Shown: positions 45,823 through 54,249 of the stretch, piece after piece
Numbering within the stretch: the stretch's first letter is position 1
How the letters are laid out: each line of letters begins with the position of its first letter
NCBI RefSeq assembly: GCF_000384475.1
Contig: NZ_ARWB01000001.1
Coordinates: 970,022-1,034,021, forward strand
Length of the DNA: 64,000 bases
Source: Methylopila sp. M107
Lineage (GTDB): Bacteria > Pseudomonadota > Alphaproteobacteria > Rhizobiales > Methylopilaceae
Direction: 5' to 3'
Made by a program: the position numbers and the translations under genes
Notes under the pieces: generated by a model
Told to the model about the DNA's origin: nothing
The model's input: the letters and a program-made list of their open reading frames with translations, nothing else
The model's database searches: none

Positions 45823-46881
45823 ATGGCGAAGAAAATCCTGAACACGAACGGGCAAACCGTCAAGCTGTCTGCCGCCCAGTTTGAAGACTATGATGTGATC
45901 AGATACTCGGCCGAATTGCCGGACGATCTCGTGAGATTGGCCCTGAAGGGCGGAGGCAAGCTTAATCTTGCTTCAGAGTTGCAAGATAGGGACGCCTATA
46001 TTACCGCCAGCGGCAAGGCGTTGCAGCTCAAGACGGGCTCCGGCGACGACGCCCTGTTCGGAGGGCGCAGGGACGATGTCTTCAAAAGCGGCTCCGGCGA
46101 CGACACGCTCACGGGCGGCGCCGGCGACGACACGCTCAACGGCGGCAGCGGCGACGACTCCTTCGTGATCTTCGGCTCCGACAGCGGGGTCGACACATTC
46201 CGAGGCGGAACCGGAACCGACACGCTCAAGCTCAGCGGCACTGTGCTGTTGTCGCGCCTGACGCTCGACGCCGCCGCGAGCGTCGAGCGCATCGACACGA
46301 GCGCCTATTCGCTGACCGGAACGACCGGTAACGACGCGTTCGACATCAGCGGCGTGACGTCCTATGCGAACAGGACGCATATCGCCCTGCGCGAGGGCAA
46401 TGACAGCTTCATCGGCTCTCAGGCCGGCGACGACGTTTCGGGAGGCGCCGGCAACGACACGTTGAGCGGAGGCCTCGGGAACGACACGCTCTCGGGCGTC
46501 GAGGGCGACGACCTGCTCAACGGCGACGGCGGCGACGACATCTTTGTGGTCGTCGGCTCCCAGAGCGGAATCGACACGTTCCGAGGCGGAGAGGGAACCG
46601 ACACCCTGTCCCTTAAGGGGGACACCGAACTGTCGCGCCTGACGCTCGACGCCGCCGCGAGCGTCGAACTGATCAATACCAACCTCCATCATCTGACCGG
46701 AACGACCGGAGATGACGTATTCGACCTCAGCGGCGTGACCGGGTATTCGAGAACGAGGCAGATCGACCTTCGCGAGGGCGATGACAGTTTCATCGGCTCG
46801 CAGGGTGAAGACAACGTCTTGGGCGGCGCCGGCGACGACACGCTGAACGGCGGCCTCGGCGATGACACCCTCAGGGGGTGA
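45823..46881 (+). CDS. RTX-type calcium-binding protein, N-terminal part of a frameshifted gene
   Basis: A 352-residue fragment with an N-terminal domain of about 70 residues and then calcium-binding nonapeptides (GDDTLTGGAGDD, GGSGDD) and two tandem copies of a 126-residue unit containing SRLTLDAAASVE and a DxxTGTTGxDxFDxSGVT segment. It stops at TGA 46879-46881, directly after a run of five G. The sequence continues in the next frame with the same repeat, so this is one gene broken by a frameshift. A correct frame would need two more G (or one less) in the run. Confidence 0.75.
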   Translation: MAKKILNTNGQTVKLSAAQFEDYDVIRYSAELPDDLVRLALKGGGKLNLASELQDRDAYITASGKALQLKTGSGDDALFGGRRDDVFKSGSGDDTLTGGAGDDTLNGGSGDDSFVIFGSDSGVDTFRGGTGTDTLKLSGTVLLSRLTLDAAASVERIDTSAYSLTGTTGNDAFDISGVTSYANRTHIALREGNDSFIGSQAGDDVSGGAGNDTLSGGLGNDTLSGVEGDDLLNGDGGDDIFVVVGSQSGIDTFRGGEGTDTLSLKGDTELSRLTLDAAASVELINTNLHHLTGTTGDDVFDLSGVTGYSRTRQIDLREGDDSFIGSQGEDNVLGGAGDDTLNGGLGDDTLRG

Positions 46882-47608
46882 GGGCGACGACCTCCTGATT
46901 GGCGGCGCCGGCGCGGACGGCTTTTCGGTCGCCGGATCCGAGAACGGAACCGACACGCTCCAGGGAGGGGAAGGAGCCGACTATCTGTTGGTCGACTCGA
47001 ACGCCGAGCTGTCGATACTTACGCTGGACGCTGCCACGAGCATCGAAATCATCGCCAACAGATTCGATTTTCTGAGGGGAACGGCCGGCGACGATGTTTT
47101 CGACATCAGCGGCGTGATTGATTATTCACGTTCGTCACGCACCGCCCTGCGAGACGGCGATGACAGATTTCTCGGATCGCAGACCGGCGACAACGTATTC
47201 GGGAATGAAGGCGACGACACGATCAACTCCGGTTCGGGCAATGACACATTATCCGGCGGTGAAGGTCACAACATTCTGACCGGCGGCAGCGGCAGCGATC
47301 GGTTCAATTTCGACGCCGTTGTGACCGGGGCGAACGTCGATACGATCACCGACTTCGTTGCCGGCGCCGAAAGACTGAGACTCGAAGAGAGTGTTTTCGC
47401 GGCGCTCAGCGACCTTGGCCTGGATGACAACGAATTCGTAGTCGGCAGCGCGGCGACCACAGCCGACCACCGCATCGTCTATGATAGCAGCACCGGCAAT
47501 CTGTTCTACGACGTCGACGGTGTCGGAGGCGCCGCACAGCTACAATTCGCGAAGCTCAGCGCGGGACTGGATCTTACAGCCAACGACTTCGAGGTATTTT
47601 ATTACTGA
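46862..47608 (+). CDS. C-terminal part of the frameshifted RTX gene
   Basis: A 248-residue open frame that begins in the +1 frame 20 bases before the N-terminal part ends. It continues with a third copy of the 126-residue unit (ILTLDAATSIEII), more nonapeptides and the serralysin-type C-terminal domain (DHRIVYDSSTGNLFYDVDG, ending VFYY) that the two other RTX proteins of the region also have. As annotated it has no RTX-type N-terminus and probably is not translated alone. If the frameshift is a sequencing error, the true protein is about 594 residues. Confidence 0.7.
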   Translation: MTPSGGEGDDLLIGGAGADGFSVAGSENGTDTLQGGEGADYLLVDSNAELSILTLDAATSIEIIANRFDFLRGTAGDDVFDISGVIDYSRSSRTALRDGDDRFLGSQTGDNVFGNEGDDTINSGSGNDTLSGGEGHNILTGGSGSDRFNFDAVVTGANVDTITDFVAGAERLRLEESVFAALSDLGLDDNEFVVGSAATTADHRIVYDSSTGNLFYDVDGVGGAAQLQFAKLSAGLDLTANDFEVFYY

Positions 47609-47626
47609 TTCGAGCGTGGACTTTCC

Positions 47627-47653
47627 GGGAGCCGGGGTTGCGCCCCGGCTCCC
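47627..47653 (+). terminator. strong hairpin after the second RTX gene
   Basis: GGGAGCCGGGG (47627-47637) pairs perfectly with CCCCGGCTCCC (47643-47653) around a five-base loop, 19 bases after the RTX stop. No T-run follows, so termination is not certain. The rest of the gap up to gatB (47654-47784) has arms resembling other palindromic repeats (TGTTCTGGGAATGACA). Confidence 0.5.
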
Positions 47654-47784
47654 GCGAGCCGGGGCCGCTGAGGTTCGGGCCCGAACCGACGGCCGTCGAC
47701 GGCGGCCGTCCCATCCCGTTGTTCTGGGAATGACATACGGCTAGTTAGCTCCGAGCACATCGCGCCGAAGGTTCAGCCGATCCC

Positions 47785-49263
47785 ATGAACGCCCCCTCCA
47801 AAATTCCCGCTTCGTCGAAACTCATCGCCGGCGCCACAGGCGACTGGGAACTGGTCATCGGACTCGAGATCCACGCGCAGGTGACGAGCGAGGCGAAGCT
47901 GTTTTCCGGCGCCTCGACCGGCTTCGGCGCGTCGCCGAACAGCCATGTCAGCCTCGTCGACGCCGCCATGCCCGGCATGCTGCCGGTGCTGAACCGGGAA
48001 TGCGTGCGGCAGGCGATCCGCACCGGCCTCGGCGTCAAGGCGCAGATCAACCTGCGCTCGACCTTCGACCGCAAGAACTACTTCTATCCGGACCTGCCGC
48101 AGGGCTACCAGATCTCGCAGTTCAAGAGCCCGATCGTGGGCGAGGGCGAGGTCGTCGTCGACTTGGGGGATGGCGAGAGCGTCACGGTCGGCATCGAGCG
48201 CATCCATCTCGAACAGGACGCGGGCAAGTCGATCCACGACCAGGACCCGCGTTCCTCCTTCGTCGACCTCAACCGCTCCGGCGTCGCGCTGATGGAGATC
48301 GTTTCGAAGCCGGACATGCGCTCGTCCGACGAAGCCAAGGCCTATGTGACGAAGCTCCGCACCATCCTGCGCTACATCGGCTCATGCGACGGCGACATGG
48401 AGAAGGGGAACCTGCGCGCCGACGTCAACGTCTCGGTCCGCCGCCCGGGCGAGCCCTACGGCACGCGCTGCGAGATCAAGAACGTCAATTCGATCCGCTT
48501 CATCGGCCAGGCGATCGAGACGGAGGCGCGTCGCCAGATCGAGATTCTCGAGGACGGCGGTTCGATCGACCAGGAGACGAGGCTGTTCGACCCCGTTAAG
48601 GGCGAGACCCGCGCCATGAGGTCGAAGGAAGAAGCGCACGACTACCGCTACTTCCCGGACCCGGACCTGCTGCCGCTCGTCGTCGAGCAGGCGGAGGTGG
48701 ACGAGCTTGCGGCGGGTCTTCCAGAGCTGCCGGACGAGAAGAAAGCGCGCTTCGTCTCGCAATACGGTGTCACGCCTTATGACGCGACGGTGCTGACGCT
48801 GGAGCGGGAGGCGGCGGACTTCTTCGAGGCGGTCGCGGCGAAGGGCGAGGGCAAGCTCGCGGCCAACTGGGTGATCAACGAGCTTTTCGGCCGCCTGAAC
48901 AAGGATGGCACGCCGATCGAGGACAGCCCGATCTCCGCCGCGCAGCTCGGCGGCCTCGTCGGGCTCGTCTCCGACGGCACGATCTCGGGCAAGATCGCGA
49001 AAGACCTGTTCGAGATCCTGTGGACCGAGGGCGGCGATCCGCGCGAGCTGGTCGAGAGCCGCGGGCTCAAGCAGGTGACCGACACGGGCGCGATCGAGAA
49101 GGTCGTCGACGAGGTGATCGCCGCCAACCCGGAAAAGGTCGAGCAGGCCAAGGCGAAGCCGACGCTGATCGGCTGGTTCGTCGGCCAGGTGATGAAGGCC
49201 TCGGGCGGCAAGGCCAACCCGCAGGCGGTGAACGACATCCTGAAGTCGAAGCTCGGCATCTGA
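47785..49263 (+). CDS. gatB: Asp/Glu-tRNA amidotransferase subunit B
   Basis: A 492-residue GatB, the kinase-like subunit that activates the tRNA-bound Glu or Asp with ATP and uses ammonia from GatA. Features are [20 protein letters not shown], '[20 protein letters not shown]', [14 protein letters not shown] and the C-terminal YqeY-like tail ending '[10 protein letters not shown]'. The ATG at 47785 is the natural start. The gatCAB set is split by three inserted genes in this genome. Confidence 0.97.
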   Translation: MNAPSKIPASSKLIAGATGDWELVIGLEIHAQVTSEAKLFSGASTGFGASPNSHVSLVDAAMPGMLPVLNRECVRQAIRTGLGVKAQINLRSTFDRKNYFYPDLPQGYQISQFKSPIVGEGEVVVDLGDGESVTVGIERIHLEQDAGKSIHDQDPRSSFVDLNRSGVALMEIVSKPDMRSSDEAKAYVTKLRTILRYIGSCDGDMEKGNLRADVNVSVRRPGEPYGTRCEIKNVNSIRFIGQAIETEARRQIEILEDGGSIDQETRLFDPVKGETRAMRSKEEAHDYRYFPDPDLLPLVVEQAEVDELAAGLPELPDEKKARFVSQYGVTPYDATVLTLEREAADFFEAVAAKGEGKLAANWVINELFGRLNKDGTPIEDSPISAAQLGGLVGLVSDGTISGKIAKDLFEILWTEGGDPRELVESRGLKQVTDTGAIEKVVDEVIAANPEKVEQAKAKPTLIGWFVGQVMKASGGKANPQAVNDILKSKLGI

Positions 49264-49348
49264 GCGTTGTCCGGATCGCCGGCGCCCGATCTGACCCTAG
49301 ACCCGAAACCGTCGTCGGCGTCGCCGGCGCTTGTCCCGCCCGGACGGG

Positions 49349-50386
49349 TTAGACGATCAGGAAGTCGGCAGCTCCGAGCTTCGGCGTGGTCTCGAGCGTC
49401 GCGATCTTGATCGCCTCGAATTTGTCGCCGGAGCCGTCCCGGTCGAAGAAAAGGCTCCCGGTTTCCCGATCGTAGATGATGCGGTCGGACGCGTCCTCAG
49501 CCTCGGTCCCGACGCGGAAGGCGCTCTTCGCCAGATTTCCGGGCTCCAGGCCGCGGAAGGCGCCGGACGACAAGGCGAACGTGTCGTCCGCGCGGGAAAA
49601 GTCTTTGATCGTGTCCGGGTCGTCTTTGATCTTCGCGTCGAGCGCGAACAGGTCTGCGCCTTCGCCGCCGGTCAGCGTGTCGGCGCCGGGTCCGCCGGAA
49701 AGCGCGTCGTCGCCGACGCCGCCCTGCAGCGCGTCTGCGCCGCGATTGCCGAACAGGCGGTCGTTCCCAAGGCCGCCCACCAGCCCGTCGTCTCCGAGGC
49801 CCCCGCGAAACAGGTCGTCTCCGCCGAAGTCGATGATCTGATCGTCATAGGCGCTGCCGCGGATCGTGTCGGCGCCGGCGCTCGCAAAGATCTGCAGCGT
49901 GTCGTCGTCGCCCCAGTTCTCGAGCAGGAGCTGACCGGCGTTCAGTGCGCCGCCCTCGGCGCGGATCGTGAGCACGCTTACGCCCTCGGACGAAATCTCG
50001 AACCGGTTGGCGCCGGTCTCGTCGAACGTTTGGCTTTCCGACAGCCAGACCTGTTGAGCGGTCGTCGCGCCGGTGAGTTCGAGGCGCTCGATCCCCGAGA
50101 TATCGCTCTGCTCGAACGCCGTGAACGCATTGACGCGGATCGTGTCGAAGCCCGCGCCGCCGTCGATCGTGACGAGGTCGGCGTACTGATCGCGCAACAC
50201 GAAAACGTCGTCGCCGTCGTCGCCGCTCAGCGTGTCGTTGCGCGCGCTGGCGAAAATGCCGCCGCCGTAGATCGTGTCGGCGCCGCCGCCGCCGCGGATC
50301 TCCTCGGCGAACTGCGTGCCGTAGATCGTGTCGTCCTCGTCAGTGCCGAGAAGGGGGGATTCTCCGCGTCCATAGATGATCGCCAT
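49349..50386 (-). CDS. RTX-type calcium-binding protein on the minus strand
   Basis: A 345-residue protein of calcium-binding nonapeptides (GGLGDDGLVGG, GGVGDDALSGG, GGEGADLF) with a beta-rich insert of about 100 residues between residues 70 and 170 (SGIERLELTGATTA). The C-terminal 110 residues, with RIIYDRETGSLFFDRDGS and FLIV at the end, match the other two RTX proteins here. The ATG at 50386 is preferred over a longer start at 50437. No signal peptide is visible; type I secretion is expected. It is 132 bases downstream of the sulfurtransferase gene. Confidence 0.85.
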   Translation of the reverse strand: MAIIYGRGESPLLGTDEDDTIYGTQFAEEIRGGGGADTIYGGGIFASARNDTLSGDDGDDVFVLRDQYADLVTIDGGAGFDTIRVNAFTAFEQSDISGIERLELTGATTAQQVWLSESQTFDETGANRFEISSEGVSVLTIRAEGGALNAGQLLLENWGDDDTLQIFASAGADTIRGSAYDDQIIDFGGDDLFRGGLGDDGLVGGLGNDRLFGNRGADALQGGVGDDALSGGPGADTLTGGEGADLFALDAKIKDDPDTIKDFSRADDTFALSSGAFRGLEPGNLAKSAFRVGTEAEDASDRIIYDRETGSLFFDRDGSGDKFEAIKIATLETTPKLGAADFLIV

Positions 50387-50518
50387 CGCGTCGTCGCCTC
50401 GCCTGTCAGCGCGCCCGGTGCAATCCGCTGCGAGCACTCATAGGAGGCGGATTCTTTGCGCGGGACAAGTAATGGTTGCGTTAATAGTCGTTCGAAAAAT
50501 TACGCGGCGTCGCGGGGA

Positions 50519-51367
50519 TTAGGCTTTCGCCGGCCCCGTCGCCACCGGCCGTCCGCCCGCGCCCCACTCGGCCCATGAGCCGTCATAGAGGCCCTCGGCC
50601 CTCGCGCCGGCGCTTTCGAGCGCGAGCGCGACGATCGCGGCGGTGACGCCCGAGCCGCAGGTGGTGACGACGGGCTTCGACGCATCGACCCCCGCCGCTT
50701 CGAAAGCGCGCCTGGCCGTTTCGTCGTCGACGAGCCGCCCGTCCTTGACGAGTTCCGAGGCTGGCAGGTTCAAAGCGCCGGGCATGTGGCCCGAGGCGAG
50801 GCCCGGCCGCGGCTCCGGCGCTTCGCCGCGGAAGCGGGCGGCGGGGCGGGCGTCCACCACCTGCGCGGCGCCTGTCTCGAGCGCGGATGCGATGTCGTCG
50901 GCCGATTTGGCCGCGCCGGCAATGAGACGTGCGGTGAAAGTCTTCGGAGCCCTCTCGCCGGCGCCGCTTTCCGTCGGCCGGCTCTCCGCGAGCCACTTGG
51001 GCAGGCCGCCGTCGAGGATGAAGACGTCCTTCACGCCCATCGCCCGGAAGGTCCACCAGACGCGCGGCGCCGCGAACAGGCCCGAGGCGTCATAAGCGAC
51101 GATCGTCATCCCGTCGCCGATCCCGAGCTTGCCGACTTCGCTTGCGAACAGCTCCGGCGAAGGCAGCATGTGCGGCAGGCCCGTCGAAGTATCGGCGATC
51201 GCGTTGATGTCGAAGAACACCGCTCCGGGCACGTGGCGCTCCCGGAATTCCGTCCGGCCGTCGCGGCCAACGTCCGGCAGATGCCAGGACCCGTCGACCG
51301 CGATCACGTTCGGATCGCCGAGCCGCTCGGCGAGCCATTCGGTCGACACGAGATTGGGATTGCTCAC
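50519..51367 (-). CDS. sseA: 3-mercaptopyruvate sulfurtransferase
   Basis: A 282-residue two-domain rhodanese family protein. The active-site loop of the second domain is TTCGSGVTAA, the CGSGVTA form characteristic of 3-mercaptopyruvate sulfurtransferase, which moves sulfur from 3-mercaptopyruvate to thiol or cyanide acceptors. The first domain (ISTEWLAERLGDP-like start, 'PGAVFFDINAIAD') lacks a catalytic Cys. The GTG at 51367 overlaps the stop of cysK by 4 bases, so sulfur assimilation and transfer are coupled here. Confidence 0.92.
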   Translation of the reverse strand: MSNPNLVSTEWLAERLGDPNVIAVDGSWHLPDVGRDGRTEFRERHVPGAVFFDINAIADTSTGLPHMLPSPELFASEVGKLGIGDGMTIVAYDASGLFAAPRVWWTFRAMGVKDVFILDGGLPKWLAESRPTESGAGERAPKTFTARLIAGAAKSADDIASALETGAAQVVDARPAARFRGEAPEPRPGLASGHMPGALNLPASELVKDGRLVDDETARRAFEAAGVDASKPVVTTCGSGVTAAIVALALESAGARAEGLYDGSWAEWGAGGRPVATGPAKA

Positions 51368-52401
51368 TGCAGCACCGTCTTGAGGTCGACGACGCCCGGC
51401 TTTTCGAGCCAGCCCGGCACGGGCAGGTTCTTCGAGCGCAGGAAGGCGGGATCGAACAGTTTTGACTGATAGCGCGTGCCGTAGTCGCACAGGATCGTCA
51501 CGATGGTGTGGCCGGGGCCGAGCTCCTTCGCGAGCTTGATCGCGCCTGCGACGTTCACGCCGGACGAGCCGCCGAGGCAAAGACCCTCGTGCTCCAGCAG
51601 GTCGAACACGAGCTGTACGGATTCCTCGTCCGGCACCCTGTAGGCGAAATCGACCGGAGCGTCCTCGAGATTGGCGGTGATGCGCCCCTGGCCGATCCCT
51701 TCCGTGATGGAGGAGCCTTCGGCCTTTAGTTCGCCCGTCGTGTAGAAGCTGTAGAGCGCGGCTCCCGGCGGATCGGCGAGCGCGATCTTGACGTCCTTCG
51801 AACGCTCCTTCAGCGCGATGCCGACGCCCGCGAGCGTGCCGCCGGTGCCCACCGCCGAGACGAAACCGTCCACCTTGCCGCCGAGGTCGTCCCAGATCTC
51901 GGGGCCGGTCGAATCGATATGCGCCTGCCGGTTCGCGACATTGTCGAACTGGTTCGCCCAGACCGCGCCGGCGGCTTCCGTTTTCGCAAGCGCTTCAGCG
52001 AGGCGGCCGGAAACCTTCACGTAGTTGTTCGGGTCCTTGTAGGGCACGGCCGGCACCTCGACGAGCTCGGCGCCCGCGAGGCGGAGCATCTGCTTCTTCT
52101 CGTCCGACTGGGTGTCGGGGATGACGATGACGGTGCGGTAACCGAGGGCGTTCGCGACCAGCGCCAGGCCGATGCCGGTGTTGCCGGCTGTGCCTTCGAC
52201 GATCACGCCGCCGGGCTTCAGCGCGCCGGAGTTCACCGCGTCCTGGATGATCCAGAGCGCAGCTCGGTCCTTAACGGACTGGCCGGGATTCATGAATTCG
52301 GCTTTGCCGAGGATCGTGCAGCCGGTCTCTTCGGACGCCTTGGCGAGGCGAATGAGCGGCGTGCGTCCGATTGCGTCGACAAGGCCGCTGCGGATCAGCA
52401 T
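51364..52401 (-). CDS. cysK: cysteine synthase A
   Basis: A 345-residue PLP-dependent enzyme that makes cysteine from O-acetylserine and sulfide. The PLP lysine is in MNPGQSVKDRAA, the substrate loop in EGTAGNTGIGLAL and the phosphate loop in SAVGTGGTLAGVG. The C-terminal extension of about 30 residues beyond the usual length ends LKTVLQ. The ATG is at 52401. It faces the chrR-like gene across a 218-base divergent region and is followed by sseA. Confidence 0.93.
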   Translation of the reverse strand: MLIRSGLVDAIGRTPLIRLAKASEETGCTILGKAEFMNPGQSVKDRAALWIIQDAVNSGALKPGGVIVEGTAGNTGIGLALVANALGYRTVIVIPDTQSDEKKQMLRLAGAELVEVPAVPYKDPNNYVKVSGRLAEALAKTEAAGAVWANQFDNVANRQAHIDSTGPEIWDDLGGKVDGFVSAVGTGGTLAGVGIALKERSKDVKIALADPPGAALYSFYTTGELKAEGSSITEGIGQGRITANLEDAPVDFAYRVPDEESVQLVFDLLEHEGLCLGGSSGVNVAGAIKLAKELGPGHTIVTILCDYGTRYQSKLFDPAFLRSKNLPVPGWLEKPGVVDLKTVLQ

Positions 52402-52537
52402 GGTGATGTCCGGTGTTTCCTGTGGGTCGTCGGGGGCGCGCGAACTTAGAGCCCCGATCGGCTCGTGAAAAGCGAGCGGGCGCCTAAATTCCGCTATATC
52501 GGTCGAATGATTGCGAAACGATCGCACCGCCGGTCGA

Positions 52538-52567
52538 TGATCCGGGGTTGCGCCGTTCACGTAGCGG
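52538..52567 (+). promoter_or_regulatory. RpoE/ECF-type promoter motif upstream of the chrR-like gene
   Basis: TGATCC at 52538-52543 is followed after exactly 18 bases by TAGCGG at 52562-52567. In Rhodobacter sphaeroides the RpoE promoter is TGATCC, 18 bases, then TAAGA (from memory of the literature). The first hexamer and spacing match perfectly; the second is weaker. The motif lies 53 bases upstream of the TTG at 52620, so transcript start would be near 52574. Confidence 0.5.
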
Positions 52568-52619
52568 AGACGAGTAACTGATCGAGAGCAGGCCCACGCG
52601 CCGCTTCTGGGACATCCGA

Positions 52620-53294
52620 TTGCGTAAACCGGCCGACATCGCACCGAATTCCGCCGAGCGGCGCCGTCCCATGGACGCGCTTCTGGCTGGCTATGCGGCC
52701 GGCGCGCTCAATCCCTATCTGCATGCGCTCGTCGAATCGCATCTCATCCTGTCGCCTGAGAACAGAGACGCCGTCGACGCCCTTGAGGCGGCCGTCGGCG
52801 ACGCGATCGAGACGATCGAGCCGAATGTCCAGAACCGCGCGGCGCGGGATCATGTGCTGGCGGCGATCTACGCCGGCGGCTGGTACGGACAGGCCCGGCC
52901 CGCAAGCATCGATCCGGATCTGCCGGAGCCGATCGCGCGCCTCGTCGGGGCGCCGCTCGACAGCATCCGGTGGCGGTTCGCGGCGCCGGGCGTCCGCGAG
53001 CACAAACTGCACGACGAGGGCGGTCTGACGGTCTCGCTCATCCGCGTGAAGGCCGGGAAGCGGCTGCCGCACCACACCCATGAGGGCCACGAAGCGACGC
53101 TCGTGCTCAAGGGAAGCTTTCACGATCATTCCGGCCGCTACGGGCGGGGAGACGTGGCGCTCGCCGACCCCTCCGTCGACCACAGGCCGATAGCAGGACG
53201 CGAGGAGCCCTGCGTCTGCTTCGTCGTCACCGACGCGCCACTCAAGCTGACGGGGCCGATTGGCCGCTGGATCCAGTCGGCGTTCGGCGGGTGA
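52620..53294 (+). CDS. ChrR-like anti-sigma/cupin protein with altered zinc site
   Basis: A 224-residue protein like ChrR, the zinc anti-sigma factor of the singlet-oxygen regulator RpoE in Rhodobacter. It has a helical N-terminal part (LLAGYAAGALNPYLHALVESHL, residues 21-42) and a C-terminal cupin (PHHTHEGHEATLVLKGSFHD). In ChrR the zinc in the N-terminal part is held by two His and a CxxC pair; here His41 remains, but CxxC is SPEN (residues 45-48) and the first His is absent, so the zinc-linked switch may be lost. The TTG start is uncertain; ATG at 52671 is an alternative. No sigma factor gene is adjacent. It overlaps the SDR gene by 4 bases. Confidence 0.75.
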   Translation: MRKPADIAPNSAERRRPMDALLAGYAAGALNPYLHALVESHLILSPENRDAVDALEAAVGDAIETIEPNVQNRAARDHVLAAIYAGGWYGQARPASIDPDLPEPIARLVGAPLDSIRWRFAAPGVREHKLHDEGGLTVSLIRVKAGKRLPHHTHEGHEATLVLKGSFHDHSGRYGRGDVALADPSVDHRPIAGREEPCVCFVVTDAPLKLTGPIGRWIQSAFGG

Positions 53295-54073
53295 GCGGAC
53301 GCCGCATCTTGGACATCGTCAAGGTCGCCTGGGTGACGGGCGCAAGCTCCGGCATCGGGCGGGCGCTGGCTCTGGAGCTTGCCGCGGCCGGAGTGACGGT
53401 GGCGGCGACGGCGCGGCGCGGGGACCAACTGGAGGCGCTTGCGGCCGTCGCTTCGGCTGGCCGCGTCCACGCGTTCCCGGGCGACGTGACGGACGCCGAC
53501 GCGATGGCGGCGACCGCGCGCGATATCGTCGAGAGGCTTGGGCCCATCGACCTGATCGTGCTGAACGCCGGCGTGTTCATCCCGGTCTCGGCCGAACAGT
53601 TTGATCTCGCCGCATTCGCCAAGATGTTCGACGTCAACCTTACGGGCACGGCGAACTGCCTCGCGGCGGCGCTCCCCGCCATGACGGCGCGGCGGTCGGG
53701 CAGGGTGGTGGTCGTGGCCTCGGTCACCGGCTATGGCGGACTGCCGAGTTCGGCCGCCTACGGGGCCACCAAGGCCGCCTTGATCAACATGGCCGAGAGT
53801 CTGAAGTTTGATCTCGACAAGGTCGGCGTGACCATCCAGGTCGCCAATCCCGGTTTCGTCGACACTCCCGCGACCGAGAAGAACGCGTTCAAGATGCCGG
53901 CGCTGATGGCGGTCGACGAGGCGGCGCGCCGGATCGTCCGCGGGATCGAGCGCGGCGGCTTCGAGATCACCTTCCCGAAGCGCTTCACTTATGTGCTGAA
54001 GGCGCTTCGGCTGCTGCCCTATCCGCTCTACTTCCGGCTGGTCGCCAAGGCGACCGGCTGGGACAGGAGATAG
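53291..54073 (+). CDS. short-chain dehydrogenase/reductase
   Basis: A 260-residue SDR. The coenzyme motif is VTGASSGIGRALALELA (TGxxxGxG), the structural NAG in VLNAGVF, and the catalytic residues are Ser in VVASVTGYGG and Tyr-Lys in YGATKAAL. The GTG start overlaps the chrR-like gene by 4 bases. Its position next to chrR resembles the singlet-oxygen gene set of other proteobacteria (where an SDR is often adjacent); the substrate is unknown. The end faces the convergent methyltransferase gene across a palindromic repeat. Confidence 0.88.
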   Translation: MSGRRILDIVKVAWVTGASSGIGRALALELAAAGVTVAATARRGDQLEALAAVASAGRVHAFPGDVTDADAMAATARDIVERLGPIDLIVLNAGVFIPVSAEQFDLAAFAKMFDVNLTGTANCLAAALPAMTARRSGRVVVVASVTGYGGLPSSAAYGATKAALINMAESLKFDLDKVGVTIQVANPGFVDTPATEKNAFKMPALMAVDEAARRIVRGIERGGFEITFPKRFTYVLKALRLLPYPLYFRLVAKATGWDRR

Positions 54074-54113
54074 GCTCAAGTCCGTCCGAAAACTCCACGA
54101 TCATCTATCTCTT

Positions 54114-54208
54114 GTCGTTCTGGGCTTGTCCCGGAACCCATTTCCTCCGCGTTTCGAAGTGTCCGGCGCCGTCGCGGAAATGGATTCCGGCACTTCGGCC
54201 GGAATGAC
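54114..54208. repeat. imperfect palindromic repeat between SDR and the methyltransferase
   Basis: The left arm (54114-54151, GTCGTTCTGGGCTTGTCCCG and following) and the reverse complement of the right arm (54173-54208) align over about 36 bases with several mismatches, around a core of about 20 bases. This is a second family, related by sequence to fragments at 19885-19905 and 47720-47735. It may also serve as terminator for the two convergent genes. Confidence 0.65.
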
Positions 54209-54249
54209 GGCCATTGGCTCGGCGCGCGGCGGACTTTTCGGCCGGGCTC

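Noticed and set aside
46874-46881. Programmed +1 frameshift as the settled explanation of the RTX break
   Set aside because: GGG-TGA geometry would allow a slip, but it gives a product one residue short of the nonapeptide period, while an indel in the G run restores it exactly; kept as an open finding, not a feature.
49264-49348. Possible terminator or repeat between gatB and the third RTX gene
   Set aside because: Only short, broken complementarity around GCCGGCGC was found and no T-run.
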